A program made the translations under genes and the position numbers. A DNA stretch of 32,735 bases from Spirochaetia bacterium (lineage in GTDB: Bacteria > Spirochaetota > Spirochaetia > DSM-16054 > Sediminispirochaetaceae), in contig JAIPFV010000025.1 in assembly GCA_021736475.1 (NCBI GenBank), positions 1-32,735 of the forward strand, written 5' to 3'. Below the pieces are notes generated by a model that was given only the letters and a program-made list of their open reading frames with translations, ran no database searches and had not been told where the DNA came from. Of this stretch, positions 15,480 to 23,476 are shown piece after piece. The first letter of the stretch is position 1. The number at the start of each line of letters is the position of its first letter.

Positions 15480-17147
15480 ATGGTACTACAATTTTTTGAA
15501 TTGATCGGCAGTTTAGGCCTGTTTTTATACGGCATGCGCACCATGAGCGACGGTATCCAGAAGGCTGCCGGCGATAAGCTGCAATCTATTTTGGGATTTA
15601 TGACGGGCAACCGTTTTGCAGGTGTAGCAACCGGCTTCGGAATGACCGCCATAATTCAATCTTCCTCCGCTACAACCGTGATGGTCGTCAGTTTTGTTAA
15701 TGCGGGGCTGCTTTCATTAGTTCAGGCAATCGGCGTGATTATGGGTGCGAATATCGGCACCACTGTAACCGGATGGATAGTAGCAATCCTTGGCTTTAAG
15801 TTCGATATTTCGGCAATCGCCCTGCCGGCCATTGGTATTGGCCTTCCCCTTATATTCTGGAAAAGAATCAAGAAAAGTGAATGGGGTGAAACTCTTGTCG
15901 GTTTCGGCCTCCTGTTCCTAGGCCTCTCCTTTCTAAAAGCATCCGTACCTGAAATCGATGCGCATCCCGAATCCTTTCAATTTGTGGTTAATCTTACCGG
16001 TTACGGGCTGCTGTCACGTTTTCTGTTTATATTAATCGGAGCCGGCTTAACGGTATTACTACAGTCATCCAGTGCTTCAATGGCCATTACCCTTACCATG
16101 GCATTTTCCGGCTGGATTGATTTTCCAAACGCAGCCGCTATGGTATTAGGCGAAAACATTGGAACTACCATTACTGCCATGATTGCATCGTTAGGAACTG
16201 ATGTGCATGCCCGGCGTGCAGCTCTGGCCCATTTAATGTTCAATATACTTGGTATTATCTGGATTCAAATTCTGTTTTTTCCAATCATCGCTTTGGTTGA
16301 TAGTTTAGTTCCCGGATCTATGGACTCAAAAGCAGGTATCACCGCTCATTTGGCAATGTTTCATACCACTTTCAATGTTATTAACACCCTGTTTTTTATC
16401 AATTTTGTAAATTGGCTTGAGCGGATAGTTAAGCTGCTTATACCGCTTCCGTCCGCGGAAAAAGCTCAACCCCATGAGTATCACCTAGAGTATATCACCT
16501 ATTCCATGCAAGACACACCGGAGCTCAATCTACTAACCGCCAAAGCAGAAATTCTGAAAATGGCTCAAATAACCGAGCAGATGTACTCCTCCTTCGTATA
16601 TGTGTTTAACAACCCCACTAAAAAGTTGAAGGACGAGGTTGAAGAGCTCGCCTCGAAAGAGGAGCTTACCGACCGCATGCAGGAAGAGTTATCACGTTTT
16701 CTTGCGCAGCTGTCGATGGAAAACCTTAAGGCCCGCAGTGCAGAGAATGTAAATCAGCTTATGCGAATTGTACACGAGCTTGAAAGCATAGGTGACAGCT
16801 GCTTCAATTTACTTATTTTATCAAAACGCAGATATGACAAGGAACTCTTTATTCCAGCTGCCGGTCTTGATGCTCTGCGCCCCTATTTAGAAACGGTCCA
16901 CAGCTACCTTGGTTTTATCATTAAGCATATGAACAAGCACCTGAGCTCTCAAGAGATGGAACAGGCAATTGATCTGGAGAATCAAGTGGACGGCTATCGC
17001 AATACTCTGCAAAAAGCAGCTCGCTACAGAATAAAAGAGGGTTCGGATGTAAAAGCTGAACTACTCTATATGGACATGGTTCGTCATATAGAGAAAATCG
17101 GCGACCATCTACTTAATATCGCTCAGGCATTGCGAGAAGTAAGATAG
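15480..17147 (+). CDS. Na+/phosphate cotransporter family protein with C-terminal PhoU-like domain
   Basis: This 555-residue protein has two inverted Na/Pi-cotransporter repeats, each with a QSSS signature: IIQSSSATTVMVVSF (about residue 60) followed by GVIMGANIGTTVTGW, and VLLQSSSASMAITL (about 190) followed by VLGENIGTTITAMI. About eight membrane segments occupy residues 1-320, then a cytoplasmic helical PhoU-like region extends to the end (containing ENVNQLMRIVHELESIGDS and DMVRHIEKIGDHLLNIAQ). The family imports phosphate with Na+, or exports it in some bacteria, with PhoU helices as a likely regulatory module. A TTG start at 15465 is possible; neither start has a good ribosome binding site, so I used the ATG. 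It converges on the MscS gene with a 1-nt gap and no terminator. Confidence 0.92.
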   Translation: MVLQFFELIGSLGLFLYGMRTMSDGIQKAAGDKLQSILGFMTGNRFAGVATGFGMTAIIQSSSATTVMVVSFVNAGLLSLVQAIGVIMGANIGTTVTGWIVAILGFKFDISAIALPAIGIGLPLIFWKRIKKSEWGETLVGFGLLFLGLSFLKASVPEIDAHPESFQFVVNLTGYGLLSRFLFILIGAGLTVLLQSSSASMAITLTMAFSGWIDFPNAAAMVLGENIGTTITAMIASLGTDVHARRAALAHLMFNILGIIWIQILFFPIIALVDSLVPGSMDSKAGITAHLAMFHTTFNVINTLFFINFVNWLERIVKLLIPLPSAEKAQPHEYHLEYITYSMQDTPELNLLTAKAEILKMAQITEQMYSSFVYVFNNPTKKLKDEVEELASKEELTDRMQEELSRFLAQLSMENLKARSAENVNQLMRIVHELESIGDSCFNLLILSKRRYDKELFIPAAGLDALRPYLETVHSYLGFIIKHMNKHLSSQEMEQAIDLENQVDGYRNTLQKAARYRIKEGSDVKAELLYMDMVRHIEKIGDHLLNIAQALREVR

Positions 17148-17148
17148 T

Positions 17149-18000
17149 TTAAGGTGCTGCGAAATGTCGTATCGGCAACGGTCTTGTATCTGATCCCGCA
17201 TACAGGGTTATATGCTGGAAGGGTATTTCGATGCCCGCTTTGTCAAAGCTTTGTTTGATATCTTCAAACACGCTGTTTTTTACACTCACATAGTCACTCT
17301 TTTCAAACCACACGGCAAATTGAAGTTCAACTCCCGAGGCCCCGAACTCTTTAAATAATAAAAAAGGTTCCGGTTCGTCCAGGCATAACGGATTGGCCCG
17401 GGCCGCTTCGAACAACAATTGCTTTACTTTGGGCAAACTCTCTTTATAGGCAACCTGCAGTTTGAAATCCATTCGCCGGATAGGGAAGCGGGTAATATTT
17501 GTTATTTCAGTAGATATAATTGAATCATTCGGTATTCGTATCAGAGTATTATCAAAGGTTCTCAGCTTAATCGACAGCAAATCGAGGGAATGCACCACTC
17601 CGGTTTTAGTTCCGACACTAATTACGTCGCCTACCTCAAAGGTTTTATCGGACATCAGGAAAAAGCCGCTGATAATATTGCCTAAACTCTTTTGCGAAGC
17701 AATGCCCACTGCAATTCCAACTACTCCAGCAGCACCCAGCAGGGCTGATAAACGTAAACCGAGTTCACTTAAAACCAGCAAAGTAATCAGGGCCCAGCCG
17801 CCGTAGGTGATAATTTTATGAAAAATAGCCTTAGCCTGTTCGGATGCATTTCTTGTTATGCTGCGACGAACTACGAAATTCAGTAGCCTCACAAACAGGA
17901 ATCCTATTACTAAAATAAGTACAATTTGGATTGTTTCATGTAGAAACTCAATAGTAAAATAACGTGAAAAAAAATTGTTTTCTAAAATATCCATTCTCAC
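17149..18000 (-). CDS. mscS: MscS-type mechanosensitive channel
   Basis: The 283-residue protein has three N-terminal membrane segments. The Gly/Ala-rich pore helix is GAAGVVGIAVGIASQKSLGN, followed by the conserved beta-domain segment FEVGDVISVGTKTGVVHSLD and RIPNDSIISTEITN. Size and order match E. coli MscS, which opens under membrane tension to release osmolytes. The frame begins GTG AGA ATG; AGGAG lies 4 nt before the GTG and 10 nt before the ATG, so the start may be 18000 or 17994. It starts 7 nt after the upstream DUF432-like gene and is the last gene of a two-component operon, implying envelope- or osmotic-stress control. Confidence 0.94.
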   Translation of the reverse strand: MRMDILENNFFSRYFTIEFLHETIQIVLILVIGFLFVRLLNFVVRRSITRNASEQAKAIFHKIITYGGWALITLLVLSELGLRLSALLGAAGVVGIAVGIASQKSLGNIISGFFLMSDKTFEVGDVISVGTKTGVVHSLDLLSIKLRTFDNTLIRIPNDSIISTEITNITRFPIRRMDFKLQVAYKESLPKVKQLLFEAARANPLCLDEPEPFLLFKEFGASGVELQFAVWFEKSDYVSVKNSVFEDIKQSFDKAGIEIPFQHITLYAGSDTRPLPIRHFAAP

Positions 18001-18007
18001 CAGACTC

Positions 18008-18835
18008 CTACATCTCTGTCAGTGATTTAAAAAAATAAAAACTTTTCTTCAACAGGTTTTTGGTAGGGTGCTCACGGGGGCTTTTCAGTTTTGTAAGTTC
18101 CCCACCCCACTTAGGTCCGCGAGCCGAATACTTGACTTGGCTAATTTTATCCACCCCGTTAAATTTTACGTATACTTCGTTGGTATATAGTGAATGGCCA
18201 TCTGAAAAAAGAGATAGATACTCCACATGAACCGCCATACGTTGAAAATCAAGGAGTGAATTAGAAGCATTATGAATATTCAAGGTACACGCTGCTGAAT
18301 GTGGCGACAGGGCAACCGCCGGTCGGCTCTCCAGTAAACCACGGTTCAGGGCATAACATAATTCTCCATTCTGCATCTCCCCAAACCAAGTCGATGAAAG
18401 AATTTCGCTCGGTAGTTCACAGAGCTTATTCTGTTCCTCTTCGTGACCCGAATAGAAAAGCAACCACACGGGAATAAAAATGAGTAATTGTGTTTTACAT
18501 CCGGGCTGAATATGGCGTCTTACTTGGGGCTTTAGAACTAAAGGCCGGTTAGGCATTGCCGGTAACACAGTAATTTCCTGATTAGATCCGCCGGCATACC
18601 AGTCCCATTCAATGCTCTTATCGGAAGCATTCACTTGTTCGGACGACAGTTCAATCCATTTCAGTACCTCTTCCTGTCCCGTCTCACAACGACGCTGTCC
18701 GATAACCAGCTCGCCCTTCTCCTCTTTTTTTACCCATAACTCAAGTGTACCGATACACCGGTAATACCACGTCTTAAGTTTGAGTTTTTCGGGTAACCAC
18801 ATTTTGCTTCTGTTTCTATCCACTTGTATTTCCAC
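18008..18835 (-). CDS. DUF432-like uncharacterised protein coupled to MscS
   Basis: The frame encodes up to 275 residues and begins with a GTG; an ATG (MWLPEKLKLKTWYY) is 33 nt inside and neither has a clear ribosome binding site. The composition is mostly soluble beta-type sequence: PLVLKPQVRRHIQPG, a short hydrophobic LLIFIPVWLLFYSG (about residues 117-130), and YALNRGLLESRPAVALSPHS. It resembles DUF432 proteins, which occur beside mechanosensitive channels in archaea and some bacteria. I recognise this by pattern and gene context only. It lies 14 nt after the histidine kinase stop and 7 nt before mscS. A role in modulating the channel is inference. Confidence 0.6.
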   Translation of the reverse strand: MEIQVDRNRSKMWLPEKLKLKTWYYRCIGTLELWVKKEEKGELVIGQRRCETGQEEVLKWIELSSEQVNASDKSIEWDWYAGGSNQEITVLPAMPNRPLVLKPQVRRHIQPGCKTQLLIFIPVWLLFYSGHEEEQNKLCELPSEILSSTWFGEMQNGELCYALNRGLLESRPAVALSPHSAACTLNIHNASNSLLDFQRMAVHVEYLSLFSDGHSLYTNEVYVKFNGVDKISQVKYSARGPKWGGELTKLKSPREHPTKNLLKKSFYFFKSLTEM

Positions 18836-18849
18836 GCTTGTTTTAACGT

Positions 18850-20331
18850 TTATGTGTATGCCTGCTCTGCAGATTGCTCAAGTACCGGCAGCTCCAGCAC
18901 TAAGCGAGCCCCGGGAAGAAATTTCGGTTCCTCAAAATACACTTTTCCATCGTGGCGTAGCACAATTTCGTGTACTATCGACAAACCTAGGCCAGACCCA
19001 CCGCTGCTACGGTTACGATCCTGCTGTATGCGATAAAATCGCTCAAATACTTTTTCACGCTCATCTACCGGTATTCCACCCCCACTATCCTCTACCGAAC
19101 ACATTGCTGTACCATTCAGCTGCTTCGAGAGGTCTATACGTATGAGGCCGTCGACCGGGGAATAACGGACTGCATTCTTTAGTACGTTGGTTATAACCTG
19201 CCTGAGTTTATCTGTATCAGCGTAAACCTCTATTGGATTCTCCGGCATTCTAAACTGTAATTCTATATTTTTTGCAGCAGCACTGGTCCTGAAGTTTTCT
19301 ATGACCGAATGTAATAGTGCAGTTATATCTACCACCGAAAAATTATACACGGTCGAGGCTGACTCTGCGTGAGATAGTTCCTGTAGCTCCTGAACTAATC
19401 GTTTCAGAAGCAGGGTTTCACCGTAAAGCCCACTTATTCTTTCCCGATTGAGCGGATACACACCCTCCAGCATCATCTCAAGATTTCCCTGTAAGACGCT
19501 CACCGGAGTCCGCAATTCATGTGCGGAATCTGCTATTAATTTACGCTTCCATTTATCGGCAGCAGATAATTTGGCGGCCATCTGCTTAAAACTTCGGGAT
19601 AACTCACCAATTTCATCAGACCTGGGGTTATCGATTTCCAGACTGTAATGCCCCACGGCTATTTCCTGGGCAGCTTCGGACAGCTGTTGTAGAGGGTACG
19701 TAATGTGACGACGCATCAATAAAATACCGGCCAAAGGAAAGAGAATCCCTACAATGAGTGAAGCCAGAAGGATTGAACGGTACACATTCATCAGAAAAGC
19801 CTGCTGAAATGGACCGAAAGCCGGTTCAATCATCGATCCCACAAATACATATCCCACCTTCTTCCCATCATTAAATAAGGCTATTCCCTTATCAAGGGCA
19901 CGCTGACCGAGTGATTCCGGAAGTTCCTGCTCGAAGGTGTGTGCAATAATCTCACCTTTCGTATCGGCCAGAAGAACCCTAAACAACGGCCCCCGTTCGG
20001 AACCGCGGGGAAACCGCGAGCCCATGTGGCCCATCTGTCCCATCGCTCCCATTGGGTTCATTCCCGGCTGCGTGTTTCTACCTCGCTGGTCTTCTGCTAT
20101 TGTAAATGGGTTTTCAAGTACCTCACCTATACCTTCCCATGAGCGGTACTGCCCATAGTAAGTTTCCAGGCTGTCGGCAATAGTACGGGCATTTTGGATA
20201 TCGTTCTCACGGACTAACTTAAGGAAAGCGCTGCGGGTGTTGATGCTGATTATTACTGCGGAAATTCCGGCACTCAAAATTACTGTAGCCAGCAAGATCA
20301 TACCCAGTTTATGAGCTAACCTCAACCTCAT
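18850..20331 (-). CDS. Sensor histidine kinase with HAMP and a Met-rich periplasmic loop
   Basis: The 493-residue kinase has TM1 (about 9-30), a periplasmic sensor domain, TM2 (about 187-206) and a HAMP region (about 207-258). The phosphoacceptor motif DSAHELRTP carries His271, and the ATPase domain has N-box VLKNAVRY, G1 EDSGGGIP and G2 GGSGLGLSIV. This is the BaeS/CpxA-like architecture. The sensor loop contains a striking run near residues 91-104 (MNPMGAMGQMGHMG) with Met at 91, 94, 97, 100 and 103 and His102. Such M-x-x-M clusters bind Cu(I)/Ag(I) in other proteins, so metal sensing is possible. The start ATG overlaps the response regulator stop (ATGA), so the two are translationally coupled. 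Confidence 0.95.
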   Translation of the reverse strand: MRLRLAHKLGMILLATVILSAGISAVIISINTRSAFLKLVRENDIQNARTIADSLETYYGQYRSWEGIGEVLENPFTIAEDQRGRNTQPGMNPMGAMGQMGHMGSRFPRGSERGPLFRVLLADTKGEIIAHTFEQELPESLGQRALDKGIALFNDGKKVGYVFVGSMIEPAFGPFQQAFLMNVYRSILLASLIVGILFPLAGILLMRRHITYPLQQLSEAAQEIAVGHYSLEIDNPRSDEIGELSRSFKQMAAKLSAADKWKRKLIADSAHELRTPVSVLQGNLEMMLEGVYPLNRERISGLYGETLLLKRLVQELQELSHAESASTVYNFSVVDITALLHSVIENFRTSAAAKNIELQFRMPENPIEVYADTDKLRQVITNVLKNAVRYSPVDGLIRIDLSKQLNGTAMCSVEDSGGGIPVDEREKVFERFYRIQQDRNRSSGGSGLGLSIVHEIVLRHDGKVYFEEPKFLPGARLVLELPVLEQSAEQAYT

Positions 20332-21044
20332 ACCAGCTCCGATTCTTCAGCAAGCTTATACCCTACTCCCCATACAGTCAGAATGAACATGGGCTTAGAG
20401 GAATCAGGCTCCAGTGCCTTCCGTATATTTTTTATATGTACGTCTACCGTCCGCTCGTATCCCTCAAAAGCATAATCTTGTACACTCTCGAGCAGCTGCA
20501 TACGGGTAAATACTTTCCCGGGATACTGCAACATACGGTATAGAATATTAAACTGCACTCCGGTCAACTCCACCGGCGTACCCTCGCGACTTACCGTACG
20601 TTTTTCAATATCCACTTTAAGAGGACCATGCTTGATGACTTTCTCTGAATCCGCGACAGGAGGGTTACTCCGCGGCCTTGACCGGCGCAAGACAGTTCTA
20701 ATTCTGGCAGCTAACTCTTTCATGCTGAAGGGCTTTGTAATGTAATCATCAGCCCCTAACTCTAGGCCTATTAGCTTATCCTGTTCTTCGGCACGCGCAG
20801 TAAGCAGTATCACGGGTATGTCGGACTCGGATCGTACTTTCCTGACTACATCCAGCCCGTCGAGACCCGGCATCATAATGTCAAGCAACACTAAATCCGG
20901 TTCCCGATCGGCAATCTGCAAGAGCGCAGCTTTTCCATCTGCTGCTGTTTCAACACTGAAACCAACTGCATCAAGATAGTCATACACCATGCGTGCAATT
21001 TTTTGTTCATCATCAACTATTAGTATATGTGGTTTTGAATCCAC
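20328..21044 (-). CDS. OmpR-family response regulator
   Basis: This 238-residue regulator has a receiver domain (about 5-120) with acidic pocket VDDE (Asp11/Asp12), phosphoacceptor Asp55 in LVLLDIMMPG and Lys104 in DDYITKPFS. A winged-helix DNA-binding domain (about 135-235) ends VWGVGYKL, as in the OmpR/PhoB class. It starts with GTG, preceded by AAGGA. It lies 26 nt downstream of the zinc-ribbon gene and overlaps the kinase gene. The natural reading is that it controls its own operon, including DUF432-like and MscS genes, and perhaps envelope genes elsewhere. No repeated binding site could be identified in the window. Confidence 0.96.
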   Translation of the reverse strand: MDSKPHILIVDDEQKIARMVYDYLDAVGFSVETAADGKAALLQIADREPDLVLLDIMMPGLDGLDVVRKVRSESDIPVILLTARAEEQDKLIGLELGADDYITKPFSMKELAARIRTVLRRSRPRSNPPVADSEKVIKHGPLKVDIEKRTVSREGTPVELTGVQFNILYRMLQYPGKVFTRMQLLESVQDYAFEGYERTVDVHIKNIRKALEPDSSKPMFILTVWGVGYKLAEESELV

Positions 21045-21070
21045 GCAGTTTTCCTTGTTTCAGTTGAATA

Positions 21071-21352
21071 TCAATCATTAAAGAGGCTATCAAATTTCTT
21101 TCGCTGTGCGTCCGGATCCTGTTTTTGTGGAGCGGTGCGGTTATGAGCTGCAATTCGAAAGTAATCGCAAAAATTAGCCCTGTCTTTATCTCGTACTGCT
21201 TCGGGAATTGTTTCGTGGCAGTCCCAATGGCTACCCGGGGAGTAAAAATCGCAATTTAAGCATATCTTTAGATCTTTGCCGCATTGTGGACACACACTAC
21301 GACGATAAACTGGGGCTGTAATAGCTTCTCCGCAAAAGTAACAATTACCCAT
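21071..21352 (-). CDS. Small Cys-rich zinc-ribbon protein of unknown function
   Basis: The 93-residue protein has eight Cys: C4-x2-C7, C21-x2-C24, C31-x2-C34, C45 (next to His46) and C62. The first four form a classic zinc ribbon (CYFC, CPQC); the second four could form another metal site. The C-terminal third is charged and hydrophilic with no membrane segment, so it is cytoplasmic. The start overlaps the previous stop by one base (TAATG), indicating translational coupling to the Arg/Glu-rich protein. A DNA-, RNA- or protein-binding adaptor is plausible, but I do not recognise a characterised family. Confidence 0.75.
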   Translation of the reverse strand: MGNCYFCGEAITAPVYRRSVCPQCGKDLKICLNCDFYSPGSHWDCHETIPEAVRDKDRANFCDYFRIAAHNRTAPQKQDPDAQRKKFDSLFND

Positions 21353-21648
21353 TAGGCGAATATATTTATGTTCCTTCCTCTGTATTCTTCAGGCTGAGGT
21401 CGTTCCCTCGCCCGCTCTTGTTGCTCAGGTGCAGGCTCCCAGGCGTTTCGCTCACGCTCAACACGTTCTTGCTCTCGTGCACGTTCTTGTTCACGGGCCC
21501 GCTCCGCTTCTTCGCGCCGAGCCTCTCGCTCTCTCTCTGCTCTTTCTGCTTCGCGACGTCTTCTTTCCTCTCGGCGCACCTCTTCGCGTCGTTGTTCGGC
21601 TTGTCGTCGGGTTGCCTCTGAAGATTCGATGTGCTCTACATCACTCAT
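21352..21648 (-). CDS. Arg/Glu-rich single-helix protein of unknown function
   Basis: The 98-residue protein starts MSDVEHIESSEATRRQ and has an uninterrupted run of Arg, Glu, Gln and Ala from about residue 13 to 68, including the repeat AREQERAREQER. A Pro/Glu-rich tail ends GRNINIFA. Composition suggests a stable single alpha-helix rather than a folded domain. An excellent AGGAGGTGATTCG ribosome binding site precedes the ATG at 21648, so the longer frame to 21678 is not used. It is the first gene of the apparent operon with the zinc-ribbon, two-component, DUF432-like and MscS genes. No function can be assigned. Confidence 0.7.
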   Translation of the reverse strand: MSDVEHIESSEATRRQAEQRREEVRREERRRREAERAEREREARREEAERAREQERAREQERVERERNAWEPAPEQQERARERPQPEEYRGRNINIFA

Positions 21649-21738
21649 CGAATCACCTCCTGCTTTAAATATACACAATCACTCCAGCAGAAGTCCATAT
21701 TTATACAGGCAATTATTACGCATTTTCCTTATGATCAC

Positions 21739-22257
21739 TTATTTTGACATTTTATCCTGGTAGTCTATGTCATCAGCATCCCAAGGATAGCAAATCCATA
21801 GATCATCCAGCTCTCTACCCGCAAAATAGTGGTCGACCTCTTCAGGAATTATGCCTCGCTTATCCTTTCGCTTGTTGTGCAGTACCGCTACGGCAATTTC
21901 TCTTGGTTTATGTTTCAATAGCTCACGAAGGCAATACTCCAAGGTTGCCCTGGAATCATCCACCTCATCAACCAGAAGAATTTTTTTCCCTTCCAGCTTT
22001 TGCTCAACCTCATCGATCCATTGAATTTTCTGCGGTGCATCTTTGGGTTTGTTTTCACGATCGTAGTAAGATATCCCTACCGTATAAACCGGTTTCTCGA
22101 CAAAAGTTTTAAGGATTCTGGCAGGTATGAACCCACCCGTTCCAATTGCAACCATAAGCTCAGGCTCATAACCCGAGCTCTTTATCTGCTGTGCTAAGGA
22201 TTTAACCGTTTTATGTATGTCATTGTATGAAAAATAGAGTTTAGCTGGTTCAGCCAT
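21739..22257 (-). CDS. Purine-type phosphoribosyltransferase
   Basis: This 172-residue enzyme has the PRPP-binding motif ILLVDEVDDSRATL (about 93-106), the acidic-acidic type-I PRTase signature, and AIGTGGFIPARIL (about 37-49) for the diphosphate loop. The V-D-E-V-D-D-S-R arrangement resembles the hypoxanthine/xanthine PRTase group, including archaeal and yeast Xpt1-like enzymes. It is a likely purine salvage enzyme converting a free base plus PRPP to the nucleotide; base preference cannot be read from sequence. It follows the aminopeptidase gene after 66 nt on the same strand, with GGGGGCGGA before the ATG. Confidence 0.85.
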   Translation of the reverse strand: MAEPAKLYFSYNDIHKTVKSLAQQIKSSGYEPELMVAIGTGGFIPARILKTFVEKPVYTVGISYYDRENKPKDAPQKIQWIDEVEQKLEGKKILLVDEVDDSRATLEYCLRELLKHKPREIAVAVLHNKRKDKRGIIPEEVDHYFAGRELDDLWICYPWDADDIDYQDKMSK

Positions 22258-22323
22258 TCCGCCCCCTTATAGTTATCAAGGAAATAGTACTTCAAGCAGC
22301 TATTATAATCAACCTTGTAGAGT

Positions 22324-23439
22324 TTACTGCTGCAAACTACCATCTTGTAACAGAGTATGAAAGCTCCCGTCGGCAAACTCCACAAGGATGGTGGGTTGTT
22401 TAATCAGACAGTCAAGATGAATGAGAGCGGGTGCATCATTATCATAATTAGAACCTATGGCAATATGGCACGTATTGTAGGCTTTTTCATCCTCGAGCAT
22501 ATGTCCCGTGATCGTACCGGACGGGTTTAGTCCTATACCAAGCTCTCCAAGGTTACGGGCGTTGCGCTTATATTCTGCCCCTTTCCCAGGAGCCAACTTG
22601 CCCTGTTCTTCAAACAACAAGGCCTTCTTTTCACCCTGATCAATTGTGTCTTGCAAAAGGCGGGCCTCTTCTCCCCCTTTCACATCTGTTACCAATCCTT
22701 GCTTCACCTGCACTACCACCGGATCCTCAACTATCCTATCCCCATCGTGAAGGGACACACTCCCATCAAAGACAATGACTCCTTCTGCATTTTCAAGTTC
22801 CGGACTGATAAACGTCTCCCCGGCCGGTAAATTTCCGCCCGCCCCCTTGAAGGTCAGGTTTCCATCGTCTTCCATCGCTATACGACCACGAACTCCGATT
22901 TTTACATCCGTGCCTCCGGGGGATGTGATATGTACGTACTCAGCCCGATCGAGCAGGTCTTTCACCAGTTTCACCTCTTTTACCAGGCGTTCATAATCGA
23001 TAGGAACTGTACGAATAAACATGTCTTCCGTCGCCATAGGTGACCAAAAGGCACGCAACTGCTTTGAGGCCATTAAATAATGAAATACATGCTCGTAGGA
23101 CTTTCCCTCATGCGTGTAAGGTTTAGATATTGCATAACGATCTTTCCCAAGCTTCTGTGCGCTCATTGAGATAAACACATCCGGCACCGAAGCAATTGCC
23201 TGTATCACCGCATCATCAGCAAAATCAAGTTGAGCCTTGACCGGCTGAACCAGCAGGAGTGGAATCCCCCCAACAGCATGTACTGCGTTGTGAAGGGCCA
23301 TTGCAATTCGAAGAGTCTCGAGCGGGGGGTTTGTGACAATAAGTACCCGTTCACCAGGTTTCACATCCAGAGCATGCTTTACAGCTACTTCGGCGGCTTC
23401 TTTCAATTTGTCTAATTTTTCTACTTGTATTGTGTCCAT
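22324..23439 (-). CDS. M29-family aminopeptidase (AmpS-like metallopeptidase)
   Basis: The 371-residue protein carries what appears to be the full set of family M29 metal ligands: Glu218 in NLPAGETF, Glu299 in NLGELGIGLNP, His325 in EDEKAYNTCHIAIG, and His341 and Asp343 in IHLDCLI. The family comprises dinuclear-metal, typically thermostable, cytoplasmic aminopeptidases. It is somewhat shorter than the usual roughly 410 residues, mainly at the N-terminus. There is no Shine-Dalgarno sequence before the ATG at 23439. A sigma-70-like promoter ends 7 nt upstream, so the message is probably leaderless. It is unlikely to share a transcript with the PilZ gene upstream. Confidence 0.88.
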   Translation of the reverse strand: MDTIQVEKLDKLKEAAEVAVKHALDVKPGERVLIVTNPPLETLRIAMALHNAVHAVGGIPLLLVQPVKAQLDFADDAVIQAIASVPDVFISMSAQKLGKDRYAISKPYTHEGKSYEHVFHYLMASKQLRAFWSPMATEDMFIRTVPIDYERLVKEVKLVKDLLDRAEYVHITSPGGTDVKIGVRGRIAMEDDGNLTFKGAGGNLPAGETFISPELENAEGVIVFDGSVSLHDGDRIVEDPVVVQVKQGLVTDVKGGEEARLLQDTIDQGEKKALLFEEQGKLAPGKGAEYKRNARNLGELGIGLNPSGTITGHMLEDEKAYNTCHIAIGSNYDNDAPALIHLDCLIKQPTILVEFADGSFHTLLQDGSLQQ

Positions 23440-23445
23440 GCAGCA

Positions 23446-23474
23446 ATAGTATGAGATTAGAAAGATAGGGTCAA
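23446..23474 (-). promoter_or_regulatory. Promoter abutting the M29 start codon (predicted leaderless mRNA)
   Basis: On the minus strand, TTGACC (23469-23474), a 17-nt spacer and TACTAT (23446-23451) form a sigma-70-like promoter. Transcription would begin about 7 nt downstream, at or next to the A of the ATG at 23439, and no ribosome binding site is present. Confidence 0.55.
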
Positions 23475-23476
23475 TT

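Noticed and set aside
21418..21668. Plus-strand Leu/Arg-rich frames opposite the Arg/Glu-rich gene
   Set aside because: The minus-strand gene has an excellent ribosome binding site and is coupled to its neighbour; the plus frames are the complement of a repetitive codon pattern.
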